NCBI GenBank assembly: GCA_937995505.1
Contig: CALKJV010000059.1
Span: forward strand, 1 to 17,072
Direction: 5' to 3'
Source: an uncultured Bacteroidia bacterium
GTDB lineage: Bacteria; Bacteroidota; Bacteroidia; SpSt-205
Length of the DNA: 17,072 nt
Position 1 is the first letter of the stretch; the number at the start of each line of letters is the position of its first letter. The notes beneath the pieces are model-generated. The model saw only the letters and a program-made list of their open reading frames with translations, had not been told where the DNA came from and did not search any database. The position numbers and the translations under genes were made by a program. Positions 9,601 through 15,525 of this stretch are shown here, in pieces.

Positions 9601-10456
9601 GGGTTCTCAAGTCTTCCAAGCGTAAGACATGACCTACCTCAAAGATAGTTTGACGGCGGCGTATGGAACTCACTTCGCCAGTTTCGGGGTCCGACACCTC
9701 TTCTTGAGAGAGTTCAATGATGTGGGTCGCTAACTTACGACCTACATAGGCCTCAAAGGCTTTTTCTGAGCGGATTTGGCTCAGCTTTACTTCATCGGCT
9801 AAGCCGAAATACTTCACGATGTCGGCATCGGAACTAAGCCCCATAGCTCGCAGGAGAAGGGTTACGGGCACAGACTTTTTTCGGTCAAAGTACACCCGGG
9901 TACGTCCTGCGGCGTCGGTGGCAAACTCAATCCAAGTGCCTTTCTGGGGTATGACCTTAGCGCCGTAAGTCATCTCATTGGTACCGGCCCGAGGGGTAGC
10001 CGAAAAAAGAATCCCTGGCGAGCGGTGCAGTTGGTTGATGACTACCCGCTCTACCCCATTCACAATAAAGGTGCCTTGCGGGGTCATGTACGGCAAAATC
10101 CCGAGATAAACCCACTCTTCTTTCGGTTCTAGCACGAGGTTATCGGATTTAGCCGGGCGCAGGGAAAACTTCACTTTGAGCTGTACCCCATACGTCACGC
10201 CACGTACCTTACACTCCTCAGGGCTGTAGCGGGGCGGGTCTAAAAGGTACCCCTCAAATTCCATGATGTACTCTTCTCGGCTGTCTCTGACCGGAAAGTG
10301 CTCCAGAAAAACTTGGTAGAGGCCTTCTTGAGACTGCTTTTCCGGGGGAGTGCGCAAGTCCATGAACTTGCGAAACGAATCTAGCTGTACCTGTAAGAGG
10401 TCCGGCACAGGTACTACGGCCGGGTGATGAGAAAAACGAATGCGTCCTTGACTCAT
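6656..10456 (-). CDS. rpoB: RNA polymerase subunit beta
   Basis: This is the 1266-residue beta subunit of RNA polymerase. I took the ATG at 10456 (MSQGRIRFSHHP); the frame extends to a TTG at 10510, but those 18 residues are hydrophobic and unlike any RpoB N-terminus. The rifampicin pocket is intact: in QLSQLLDQTNPLSEVAHKRR, D478, H488, R491 and the following S493 correspond to E. coli D516, H526, R529 and S531. F514 and N518 of E. coli are replaced by Leu and Thr. Catalytic-region motifs such as KIKVGDKLAGRHGNKGV and GGRSHFGGQRFGEMEVWA are present. A strong hairpin followed by a U-run separates the gene from rplL, so expression relative to the ribosomal proteins is probably set there. No Shine-Dalgarno motif precedes the start. 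Length is normal for Bacteroidota. Confidence 0.99.
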   Translation of the reverse strand: MSQGRIRFSHHPAVVPVPDLLQVQLDSFRKFMDLRTPPEKQSQEGLYQVFLEHFPVRDSREEYIMEFEGYLLDPPRYSPEECKVRGVTYGVQLKVKFSLRPAKSDNLVLEPKEEWVYLGILPYMTPQGTFIVNGVERVVINQLHRSPGILFSATPRAGTNEMTYGAKVIPQKGTWIEFATDAAGRTRVYFDRKKSVPVTLLLRAMGLSSDADIVKYFGLADEVKLSQIRSEKAFEAYVGRKLATHIIELSQEEVSDPETGEVSSIRRRQTIFEVGHVLRLEDLRTLREHTTDALYLIKPEYEDGRHIILATLSQDTSYSHTSACVEIYKLLRGISNTSDEEGARAFVEKQVLSDKRYDLGKVGRFQINRKLYGEQRYDDKVLRLEDVADIVQHLQKLMTGEVEPDEEDHLSNRRIRTVGEQMYAQVSVGLSRLTRNIRDRMSTYEGENFTPSEVINSKSFTGVLQSFFAQGQLSQLLDQTNPLSEVAHKRRISAIGPGGLSREHAGFEARDVHYSHYGRICPIETPEGANIGLINSLAIYARINELGFLETPYHPVREAKPVLDQLEYLTPDQEERYRIAPLRPFSNGHAPSELQARYDGEYPEISVKEVEYVDVAPNQLLGLSASLIPFLENDDANRALMGSNMQRQAVPLLRPESPIVGTGMERHVARDSRVLIYAEFPGTVEYVDATQIRIRYQRPPEEALISFEDEVVTYSLPKFRRTNESTCLNLRPIVRKGQQVEPGQPLVEGYSIENGELALGKNLLVAFMPWQGYNFEDAIVISQRLVQEDVLTSINIQEFEVEVRETKAGPEELTPELPNEPEDRTRFLDEEGIVVVGTEVREGDILVGKVTPKGQSSEQLPEEKLLRQIFGERSADVKSTSLTMPPASHGYVIETYLYRKDRKAQTTEERKQQEREIDKRLEQQVLELRQRMMQKLEQLLSGVKLVSVRDKHGKEQLPASKKITAKWLATQRFEDLNPTGWTTDPHTNLLIERLFQNYMALYSRYQADAQRAKYHITSGDELPNGVLKMAKVYVASKRKIKVGDKLAGRHGNKGVIAKVAPIEDMPYLEDGTPVDIVLNPLGVPSRMNIGQIYEAILGWAGKKLGVRFEVPPFAGPSREEVNSWIQKADLPIDGRVYLFDGQSGERFHQPVTVGVIYMLKLDHMVDDKMHARSVGPYGVVTSQPLGGRSHFGGQRFGEMEVWALEAFGAATLLQEMLTIKSDDIEGRMKAHESIIKGENITYFGVPDSFQVLVNELRGLGLDVRFD

Positions 10457-10482
10457 AGAGAGCGGCAAATAGGATAAGCAAA

Positions 10483-10498
10483 CTGGGAGGTACCCCAG
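10483..10498 (-). other. Small hairpin in the rpoB leader
   Basis: CTGGG and CCCAG form a 5-bp stem around a 6-nt loop between the attenuator and the rpoB ATG. It may help unmask or protect the rpoB leader, but it is short enough to be chance. Confidence 0.3.
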
Positions 10499-10504
10499 CA
10501 AGGT

Positions 10505-10547
10505 AAACAAAAATGACCGTACTTAGCCTTCATGCGGCTAAGTACGG
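10505..10547 (-). terminator. Attenuator-type terminator between rplL and rpoB
   Basis: CCGTACTTAGCC and GGCTAAGTACGG form a perfect 12-bp stem (10547-10536 with 10528-10517) around the 7-nt loop GCATGAA. It is followed by TCATTTTTGTTT. This has the form of an intrinsic terminator on the minus strand. Because rpoB and rpoC downstream have no obvious promoter, partial termination is more likely than complete termination. That would be the same logic as the known rplL-rpoB attenuator of E. coli, though the sequence is unrelated. A role as a processing hairpin cannot be excluded. Confidence 0.85.
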
Positions 10548-10574
10548 GAGCGCATGCGGTCGCCAGCGAACCAC

Positions 10575-10958
10575 TTACTTAACCTCAACGTCGGCTCCGA
10601 GGTCGGCCAGCTGCTGACGAATCTGCTCAGCTTCTTCCTTAGAGATTTTTTCTTTGATAGGTTGCGGCGACTTGTCAACAAGCTCTTTTGCTTCTTTGAG
10701 GCCGAGGCCTGTAATGTTCTTAACGACTTTGACGACATCCAGCTTTCGTTCGCCAGGGGATTTGAGGATTACATCAAATTCGGTCTTAGCGGGTGCTTCT
10801 GCTTCTGCCGTGGCGGCAGGTCCAGCGGAAGCCACCATGACTGGGGCAGCCGCCGCAGGTTTGATGCCGTAGTCGTTTTCTAAAATGGCAGCTAGCTCAT
10901 TGACTTCTTTGACGGTGAGATTCACCAGCGTTTCTGCAAGGGCTTTCAGGTCGGTCAT
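10575..10958 (-). CDS. rplL: Ribosomal protein L7/L12
   Basis: This is a 127-residue, multi-copy stalk protein of the large ribosomal subunit that recruits the translational GTPases, including the EF-Tu encoded upstream. The three expected parts are visible: an N-terminal dimerisation helix region (about 1-32), an Ala/Pro-rich flexible hinge (about 33-58) and a conserved C-terminal domain (from EFDVIL at 60) with the motif KLDVVKVVKNITGLGLKEAK that contacts EF-Tu and EF-G. It starts 18 nt after rplJ with no Shine-Dalgarno motif. The strong hairpin downstream may protect its mRNA 3' end as well as limit read-through into rpoB, which would suit a protein needed in several copies per ribosome. 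Confidence 0.99.
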   Translation of the reverse strand: MTDLKALAETLVNLTVKEVNELAAILENDYGIKPAAAAPVMVASAGPAATAEAEAPAKTEFDVILKSPGERKLDVVKVVKNITGLGLKEAKELVDKSPQPIKEKISKEEAEQIRQQLADLGADVEVK

Positions 10959-10976
10959 ATGATAATGGATGTTTTT

Positions 10977-11504
10977 TTAGCGTTCCGAAAGGGTTTTAAG
11001 TACACCAGCCAGCGTGTGGCCTCCGCTTTGGAGGCTGCCGAGAAGCTGCTGGATAGGCGATTGCAGGCGAGCGATGAGTTCGCCTAAGAGTTCGTTTTTC
11101 GTTTTGAAGCGCAAGAGCGCATCTAAATACTGAGCGCCCACAAAAGCCGCCTCCTCTACATAGGCTGCTTTGAAAGCGGGGTAATCTTTCTTAAGCTCCT
11201 TTTGGAAGTCTTGGAGGGCTTGGGCCGGGACCTTGACATCCGCTGTGCAGAGGATAAGCGCTGTGCTCTGGTGCAGCGCAGGCGCAAACGCCTCTGCCTC
11301 GGCAATACCGGCCGCTTGAAGGGCTTTGTGGAGGAGGGTATTTTTCACCACGCGTATGCGTAGCCCTTTCTCGTAAAAGGTACGGCGAAGCTTGAGGGTT
11401 TCTTCGGCGTTGAGCGGGCCTAAGTGAACTAAATAGAAACCTGAGGCTTCGCTCAGGGCCTGGGCTAACTCCTGAATTAAGGCAGTTTTTTCGTCTCGAG
11501 TCAT
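10977..11504 (-). CDS. rplJ: Ribosomal protein L10
   Basis: This is the 175-residue stalk-base protein that anchors L7/L12 dimers to 23S rRNA next to L11. The N-terminal RNA-binding domain (about 1-125) includes the typical LRRTFYEKGLRIRVVKNTLL segment. The C-terminal helix (about 130-175) is the L7/L12 docking helix. The start codon overlaps the rplA stop as ATGA (11504-11501), so translation is probably coupled. This overlap leaves no untranslated leader of the kind that L10(L12)4 binds for autoregulation in other bacteria. Confidence 0.98.
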   Translation of the reverse strand: MTRDEKTALIQELAQALSEASGFYLVHLGPLNAEETLKLRRTFYEKGLRIRVVKNTLLHKALQAAGIAEAEAFAPALHQSTALILCTADVKVPAQALQDFQKELKKDYPAFKAAYVEEAAFVGAQYLDALLRFKTKNELLGELIARLQSPIQQLLGSLQSGGHTLAGVLKTLSER

Positions 11505-12187
11505 AAGCGATTTTTGTCAATAGCCACCGAAGGGCTCATCGTAGTAGAGAGGTACACCGAAAGGACATAATTGCCTTTTATGCCGGCGGGGCGTAGAGAC
11601 TCTACCGCTTTGAGGGCTTCTGCAGCATTTTCACGAAGCTTTTGCGAATCAAAGGAAACCTTCCCTATTGGCAGATGTACGACACCGGTTTTATCGTTGC
11701 GGATTTCAATTTTACCGGCTTTCAGCTCCCGAACAGCTTTCCCAATGTCGGGGCTTACTGTACCACTTTTCGGATTGGGCATGAGGCCGCGAGGCCCAAG
11801 TATCTTCCCTAAGCGGGCAACCTTAGGCATCACATCCGGCGTGCAGACGACCGCATCCGCCTCGAGCCATCCCTGCTCAATTTTCGCAATATACTCTTCT
11901 AAGCCAACGAAGTCTGCCCCGGCGGCTTGAGCTTCCGCCTGCTTATCAGGCGCTACCAACGCCAAAACCCGTACTGAACGCCCCGTTCCATGAGGGAGCG
12001 TCACCGTACCGCGAACCGTCTGATTGGCTTGACGCGGGTCAATATTGAGATCCACAGAAAGCTCAAAAGTAGCATCAAAACGCTCGTACCTGACTTTTTT
12101 CAGCGCTTCTATTGCATCTAGAAGCGGATAGGAGCGCTTCTCCAGCTTCTGGGCAGCAGCTAAGTATTTTTTCCCTCGGCGAGGCAT
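11501..12187 (-). CDS. rplA: Ribosomal protein L1
   Basis: This 228-residue protein forms the L1 stalk at the ribosomal E site. Recognisable motifs are FELSVDLNIDPRQANQTVRG near residue 40 and GKILGPRGLMPNPKSGTV near residue 128, both hallmark L1 signatures; GTVTLPHGTGR matches the first RNA-binding segment. It begins 1 nt after the rplK stop and overlaps rplJ by 4 nt. In many bacteria L1 represses its own operon by binding a leader in front of rplK; here rplK overlaps nusG, so that site would have to lie within nusG or be missing. Confidence 0.99.
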   Translation of the reverse strand: MPRRGKKYLAAAQKLEKRSYPLLDAIEALKKVRYERFDATFELSVDLNIDPRQANQTVRGTVTLPHGTGRSVRVLALVAPDKQAEAQAAGADFVGLEEYIAKIEQGWLEADAVVCTPDVMPKVARLGKILGPRGLMPNPKSGTVSPDIGKAVRELKAGKIEIRNDKTGVVHLPIGKVSFDSQKLRENAAEALKAVESLRPAGIKGNYVLSVYLSTTMSPSVAIDKNRL

Positions 12188-12188
12188 A

Positions 12189-12607
<419 letters not shown>

Positions 12608-12611
<4 letters not shown>

Positions 12612-13165
12612 AACTTTTTGACTTGATGATAGGCGAGCTCTAAGGGAGTCTCTCGGTTAAAGATTTTAACCCGCACCTGAACGCGCTGCTTTTCGGGATA
12701 TATCTCAGCGATGTGCCCTTCATAGTCCATGAAAGGGCCTTCTACAATACGAACGCGCTGCCCTATCTCAAAGGTATGGGATACATCCATAGGCGCCGCC
12801 GTAGAGCGAGCACGGGTAAGGATAGGCAGAATCTCATTCTCTGGCAGAGGCACTGGAGCTTCACCCCGCACCGGAGAGACGAAGTACAATACATCCGGCA
12901 AGCCCCGCAGCACCTGCGACAGCTCGGGGAGATACTCTTCGGCCGCTAAATCTAAGAAAAGATACCCAGGCAGAAATACCCGGTCGCGCTCACGTCGCTT
13001 CACAGCCTTGCCAGACTTTTTATCCTCTAAGACCCTTTCCATAGGCACGAGGATATCCCGCACCTGGTGAGAGAGCCCCAGGCGTTCTAGCTCTTGGCGG
13101 ATCCGGAGCGAGGCTTTTTTTTCTTGTGCAGCTCGCACTTTTAGCACATACCAAGCCATTCTCAT
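12608..13165 (-). CDS. nusG: Transcription elongation/antitermination factor NusG
   Basis: This is a 185-residue NusG. An N-terminal NGN domain (WYVLKVRAAQEKKA onward, with the conserved PGYLF motif near residue 74) binds RNA polymerase across the cleft. A C-terminal KOW domain (about 130-185, GQRVRIVEGPFMDYEG ... ETPLELAYHQVKKL) contacts Rho or S10. The first ATG is 13165; an ATG at 13159 (MAWYVL) is equally acceptable and would remove two residues. It starts within 2 nt of the secE stop and overlaps rplK by 4 nt, so it is part of the tRNA-Trp-secE-nusG-rplKAJL unit. Confidence 0.98.
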
Positions 13166-13166
13166 T

Positions 13167-13361
13167 TCAAAAGATAGAATAGACTCCTCGCATGAGCGTA
13201 CTAAAGACCAGATCTATCAGCCCGATGGCAATAGCTAGTAGGAGACTTCCTACTAGCACGGCCACGGTAGTACTCAAGAGCTGTGGGAAGGTAGGCCACT
13301 CCACCTTTTCGCTCCACTCCCGCGAATAATCTTTCCACAGCCCTAAGAGACGCTGTCGCAT
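13167..13361 (-). CDS. secE: Protein translocase subunit SecE
   Basis: This 64-residue protein is the short, single-span form of SecE that clamps SecY in the translocon. A basic, amphipathic N-terminal helix (about 1-20) leads to the conserved EWPT motif at 21-24, followed by one membrane segment at about 31-55. The ATG at 13361 is the only plausible start: the frame upstream reads straight through tRNA-Trp, and the next in-frame Met is near the C-terminus. The start codon lies just 2 nt beyond the discriminator base of tRNA-Trp. Mature tRNA formation would therefore leave either a nearly leaderless secE mRNA or no secE message from that transcript. nusG follows almost at once. Confidence 0.96.
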   Translation of the reverse strand: MRQRLLGLWKDYSREWSEKVEWPTFPQLLSTTVAVLVGSLLLAIAIGLIDLVFSTLMRGVYSIF

Positions 13362-13363
13362 AG

Positions 13364-13436
<73 letters not shown>

Positions 13437-13439
13437 ATG

Positions 13440-13470
13440 CTCAGAGGCTAGGAAAGCCCTGACCTCCGAG
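13440..13470 (-). other. Leader hairpin just upstream of tRNA-Trp
   Basis: The segment from CTCGGAGGTCAGG to CCTAGCCTCTGAG folds into a 13-pair stem with two G-U pairs, one C-A mismatch and a 5-nt loop GCTTT. It lies between the predicted transcription start (about 13479) and tRNA-Trp, ending 3 nt before the tRNA 5' end. It could guide RNase P or RNase III processing or an antitermination complex. No U-run follows it, so it is not a terminator. Confidence 0.55.
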
Positions 13471-13485
13471 TTTACGAAGGGCCAA

Positions 13486-13517
13486 CAAAGGTACGACAAA
13501 AGTTTTGTACTTTACAA
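13486..13517 (-). promoter_or_regulatory. Bacteroidota-type promoter for tRNA-Trp-secE-nusG-rpl
   Basis: The -7 element TACCTTTG (13493-13486) matches TAnnTTTG exactly, and a TTG (13517-13515) lies 21 nt further upstream as a possible -33 element. The expected start is about 13479, some 40 nt before tRNA-Trp. The spacer contains an imperfect dyad built on GTACAAAA/TTTTGTcGTAC that could be an operator. The box is only 16 nt after the tuf stop codon region, so read-through from tuf may also contribute. Confidence 0.7.
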
Positions 13518-13532
13518 GGCCCCTTAGGCGCT

Positions 13533-14720
13533 TCAGTCTAAAATCTCCGTGACTTGTCCTGCGCCAATGGTGCGGCCCCCTTCCCGGATAGCAAAGCGAA
13601 GGCCCTTTTCCATCGCAATGGGGTAAATCAGCTCCACCTCAATGCTTACATTATCGCCCGGCATGACCATCGGTACATCAGCGGGTAGCGTGATGGTTCC
13701 AGTCACATCAGCTGTGCGGAAAAAGAACTGGGGACGATAGTTATTAGTGAAAGGCGTATGGCGACCGCCCTCTTCTTTGGTGAGGATATACACCTCAGCC
13801 TTGAACTTCCTATGGGGCGTAACGCTATTGGGAGCGCAGACGACCATACCGCGTTTGACTTGGTCCTTGTCAATGCCGCGCAAAAGAAGCCCAACATTAT
13901 CTCCGGCCTGGCCCTCGTCTAAGAGCTTGCGAAACATCTCTATGCCTGTCACGACCGAGGTCATTTTCTCCTCCCGCAGGCCGACAATATCTACAGGCTC
14001 GTTGAGTTTGACTTTACCCCGTTCAATCCGACCCGTAACTACTGTACCGCGCCCTGTGATAGAAACCACATCCTCCACCGGCATCAAGAAGGGCTTATCA
14101 ATCACCCGCTGGGGAGTCGGAATGTACGAGTCAAGGGTCTGCATGAGCTCAACTATCTTAGCTTCCCATTGGGGGTCTCCGTTGAGGGCGCCGAGCGCAG
14201 AACCCCGAATAATCGGGGTCGTATCCCCCGGATAGCCATAAAAGTTGAGTAGATCACGGATCTCCATTTCCGCGAGCTCCAAGAGCTCATCGTCATCTAC
14301 CATATCTACCTTATTGAGGAAGACCGCAATGTATGGCACCCCTACCTGCCGGGCTAAGAGAATATGTTCCCGGGTTTGAGCCTTGGGGCCGTCGGTAGCG
14401 GCCACTACGAGGATAGCGCCGTCCATTTGCGCTGCACCCGTTACCATGTTTTTTACATAGTCGGCATGCCCTGGACAGTCAATGTGCGCATAGTGGCGTT
14501 TGTCGGTCTGGTACTCTACGTGGGCCGTATTGATGGTAATGCCCCGCTCGCGCTCTTCGGGCGCGTTGTCAATAGAGTCGTACGAGCGCTCTTGCGCTAA
14601 GCCACGCTTAGCCAGGACCTTCGTAATAGCAGCGGTAAGCGTGGTCTTGCCATGGTCAACATGGCCAATAGTGCCCACGTTGACGTGTTCTTTGTCGCGG
14701 ACGAAAACCTCTTTGGACAT
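13533..14720 (-). CDS. tuf: Elongation factor Tu
   Basis: This is the 395-residue GTPase that carries aminoacyl-tRNA to the ribosome. G-motifs are intact: P-loop GHVDHGKT (19-26), switch I RGITI with T62, DCPGH (81-85), NKVD (136-139) and SAL (174-176). Domains 2 and 3 follow (GRGTVVTGRIERG; the C-terminus ends AIREGGRTIGAGQVTEILD). Expression should start from the TAnnTTTG box at 14804-14797. The mRNA leader is then almost entirely a tRNA-like cloverleaf that ends 5 nt before the ATG. There is no Shine-Dalgarno motif. No strong terminator follows; the promoter of the tRNA-Trp operon begins 16 nt downstream. Whether the genome carries a second tuf copy cannot be seen here. Confidence 0.99.
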   Translation of the reverse strand: MSKEVFVRDKEHVNVGTIGHVDHGKTTLTAAITKVLAKRGLAQERSYDSIDNAPEERERGITINTAHVEYQTDKRHYAHIDCPGHADYVKNMVTGAAQMDGAILVVAATDGPKAQTREHILLARQVGVPYIAVFLNKVDMVDDDELLELAEMEIRDLLNFYGYPGDTTPIIRGSALGALNGDPQWEAKIVELMQTLDSYIPTPQRVIDKPFLMPVEDVVSITGRGTVVTGRIERGKVKLNEPVDIVGLREEKMTSVVTGIEMFRKLLDEGQAGDNVGLLLRGIDKDQVKRGMVVCAPNSVTPHRKFKAEVYILTKEEGGRHTPFTNNYRPQFFFRTADVTGTITLPADVPMVMPGDNVSIEVELIYPIAMEKGLRFAIREGGRTIGAGQVTEILD

Positions 14721-14725
14721 ACAGT

Positions 14726-14785
14726 GCTACCCCCGGAGTCGAACCGGCCCCCTTCTGCCGAAGGGCTCCCACGAGCATAGGCAGC
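14726..14785 (-). ncRNA. tRNA-like cloverleaf in the tuf leader
   Basis: Sixty nucleotides fold into four arms in tRNA order. Acceptor: GCTGCC pairs with GGTAGC (one G-U), extendable by a T-G pair to 7 bp. Linker: AT (2 nt, as at tRNA positions 8-9). D-like arm: GCTC-GTGG-GAGC. Anticodon-like arm: CCTTC-GGCA-GAAGG. Variable: GGG. T arm: CCGG-TTCGACT-CCGG with a canonical T loop. The D and anticodon loops are only 4 nt, so no functional anticodon is presented and it is not a standard tRNA. The T arm is very close to that of tRNA-Thr just upstream, suggesting descent from a duplicated tRNA. All stems are intact, which argues against simple decay. It lies directly after a promoter and 5 nt before the tuf ATG. 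A role in EF-Tu feedback or in mRNA processing is inferred, not shown. Confidence 0.6.
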
Positions 14786-14796
14786 TACCGGCGGCG

Positions 14797-14804
14797 CAAA
14801 GGTA
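14797..14804 (-). promoter_or_regulatory. TAnnTTTG -7 box upstream of tuf
   Basis: TACCTTTG matches the Bacteroidota -7 consensus. Using the 7-nt spacing seen at the tRNA-Thr promoter, transcription would start near 14789, 4 nt before the tRNA-like cloverleaf. The downstream string CGCCGC is shared with the tRNA-Thr promoter. No convincing -33 TTTG is visible; a TTAG 22 nt upstream is weak. Confidence 0.6.
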
Positions 14805-14849
14805 GGAAAATTTTTTCAGATTCTTCCTAACTTTAGCAACGCCTGAGCG

Positions 14850-14921
14850 AGCCATCGGCCGGGATCGAACCGGCGACCTCTTCCTTACCAAGGAAGTGCT
14901 CTGCCTCTGAGCTACGATGGC
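14850..14921 (-). tRNA. tRNA-Thr (anticodon GGT)
   Basis: This is a canonical cloverleaf. The acceptor stem pairs GCCATCG with CGATGGC, with discriminator U. The D arm is GCTC-AGAGGCA-GAGC. The anticodon arm is CTTCC-TTGGTAA-GGAAG, giving GGT at 34-36 and decoding ACC/ACU. The T arm is GCCGG-TTCGATC-CCGGC. The 3' CCA is not encoded. A threonine tRNA just before tuf is an old arrangement, also seen as thrT-tufB in E. coli; the tRNA-Tyr and tRNA-Gly that often accompany it are absent here. Confidence 0.98.
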
Positions 14922-14928
14922 AGCGGCG

Positions 14929-14936
14929 CAAAAGTA
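14929..14936 (-). promoter_or_regulatory. TAnnTTTG -7 box upstream of tRNA-Thr
   Basis: TACTTTTG matches the Bacteroidota -7 consensus and ends 7 nt before the mature tRNA-Thr 5' end, so the transcript may need little or no 5' trimming. It abuts the U-run of the nusB terminator. No clear -33 element is present at the usual distance. Confidence 0.65.
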
Positions 14937-14937
14937 C

Positions 14938-14971
14938 AAAAAAATAGCCAATCTTTCCCCGGCGGGGAAGA
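14938..14971 (-). terminator. Terminator-like hairpin after nusB
   Basis: TCTTCCCC and GGGGAA(A)GA form an 8-pair stem with one bulged A around the loop GCC, starting 5 nt after the nusB stop. A run of seven T follows after a 7-nt gap (TTGGCTA). The gap makes it an imperfect intrinsic terminator, but its position between the ndk-nusB unit and the tRNA-Thr promoter fits. Confidence 0.55.
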
Positions 14972-14975
14972 CCCC

Positions 14976-15500
14976 TCAAAACGGCTTACGACTTACCGGG
15001 CTCGTGGGATCCGCTGCTAAGGTTCGCCGAATCGCATCTAAGAGCCCATTCACGAAACTCGGACTGCGCTGCGTACCGTAGGCCTTCGCAATCTCAATCC
15101 ACTCATTCAGCGTTACCCGCAGAGGAATATCCGGAAAGTGCATCAGCTCGTACACCCCACACAGAATAATGCACTTATCTACCAGAAAAAGGCGTTCCCA
15201 GGTCCACCCCCGCAAATGCCGTTCAATGATCTCTCGCAAGGTAGGCATCTCTCGGACAACCCCGAAAAATAACTCTTGGAGAAACTCTGCATTGTGGGGC
15301 GCTTCGGCCTGGGCGGCTTCTCGCAGCTCATCTAAAAGGTAAGCGAATACCTCGTCGGGCGGTAGGTCTCCTACAATGTGGGCATAAAGGGCCTGCATAA
15401 CCCGCACACGGATTTTGTGCCGAGGCACGATGAGCGGAGCTACGGCTTCCGAAGCCGCAGGCGTCTGATCCTCTGGATCTAACGGCATCTTGTCGGACAT
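14976..15500 (-). CDS. nusB: Transcription antitermination factor NusB
   Basis: This 174-residue all-helical protein binds boxA RNA together with S10 in antitermination of rRNA operons. The N-terminal RHKIRVRVMQALYAH segment and the C-terminal NEWIEIAKAYGTQRSPSFVNGLLDAI motif are the NusB signatures. I chose the ATG at 15500 (MSDKMPLDPEDQ); the frame stays open to 15662 but that part overlaps the end of the dehydrogenase gene and looks like shadow sequence. The first 28 or so residues are an acidic, Pro/Ala-rich extension before the conserved domain. It follows the dehydrogenase stop by 25 nt and ends just before a terminator-like hairpin. Confidence 0.95.
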   Translation of the reverse strand: MSDKMPLDPEDQTPAASEAVAPLIVPRHKIRVRVMQALYAHIVGDLPPDEVFAYLLDELREAAQAEAPHNAEFLQELFFGVVREMPTLREIIERHLRGWTWERLFLVDKCIILCGVYELMHFPDIPLRVTLNEWIEIAKAYGTQRSPSFVNGLLDAIRRTLAADPTSPVSRKPF

Positions 15501-15525
15501 AAGTATGGAGGAAATTCTGGGTTTC

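Noticed and set aside
2190..10450. Many plus-strand and other-frame ORFs inside rpoC and rpoB
   Set aside because: They lie wholly inside strongly conserved coding sequence, have no recognisable domains or leaders, and are frame shadows.
10457..10510. Extension of rpoB to a TTG start at 10510
   Set aside because: The extra 18 residues are hydrophobic, unlike RpoB, and lie in the U-rich part of the attenuator; MSQGRIRF at 10456 fits the family.
12655..12671. Perfect 7-bp hairpin (GGTTAAA/TTTAACC) near the 3' end of nusG, considered as an L1 operator
   Set aside because: It falls in codons for the conserved KIFN segment of NusG and lacks the internal-loop features of L1 sites, so it may be a by-product of coding.
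14727..14951. Minus-strand open frame spanning tRNA-Thr and the tuf leader
   Set aside because: It is a conceptual translation of tRNA sequence (for example VAQRQSTSLVRKRSPVRSRP), not a protein gene.
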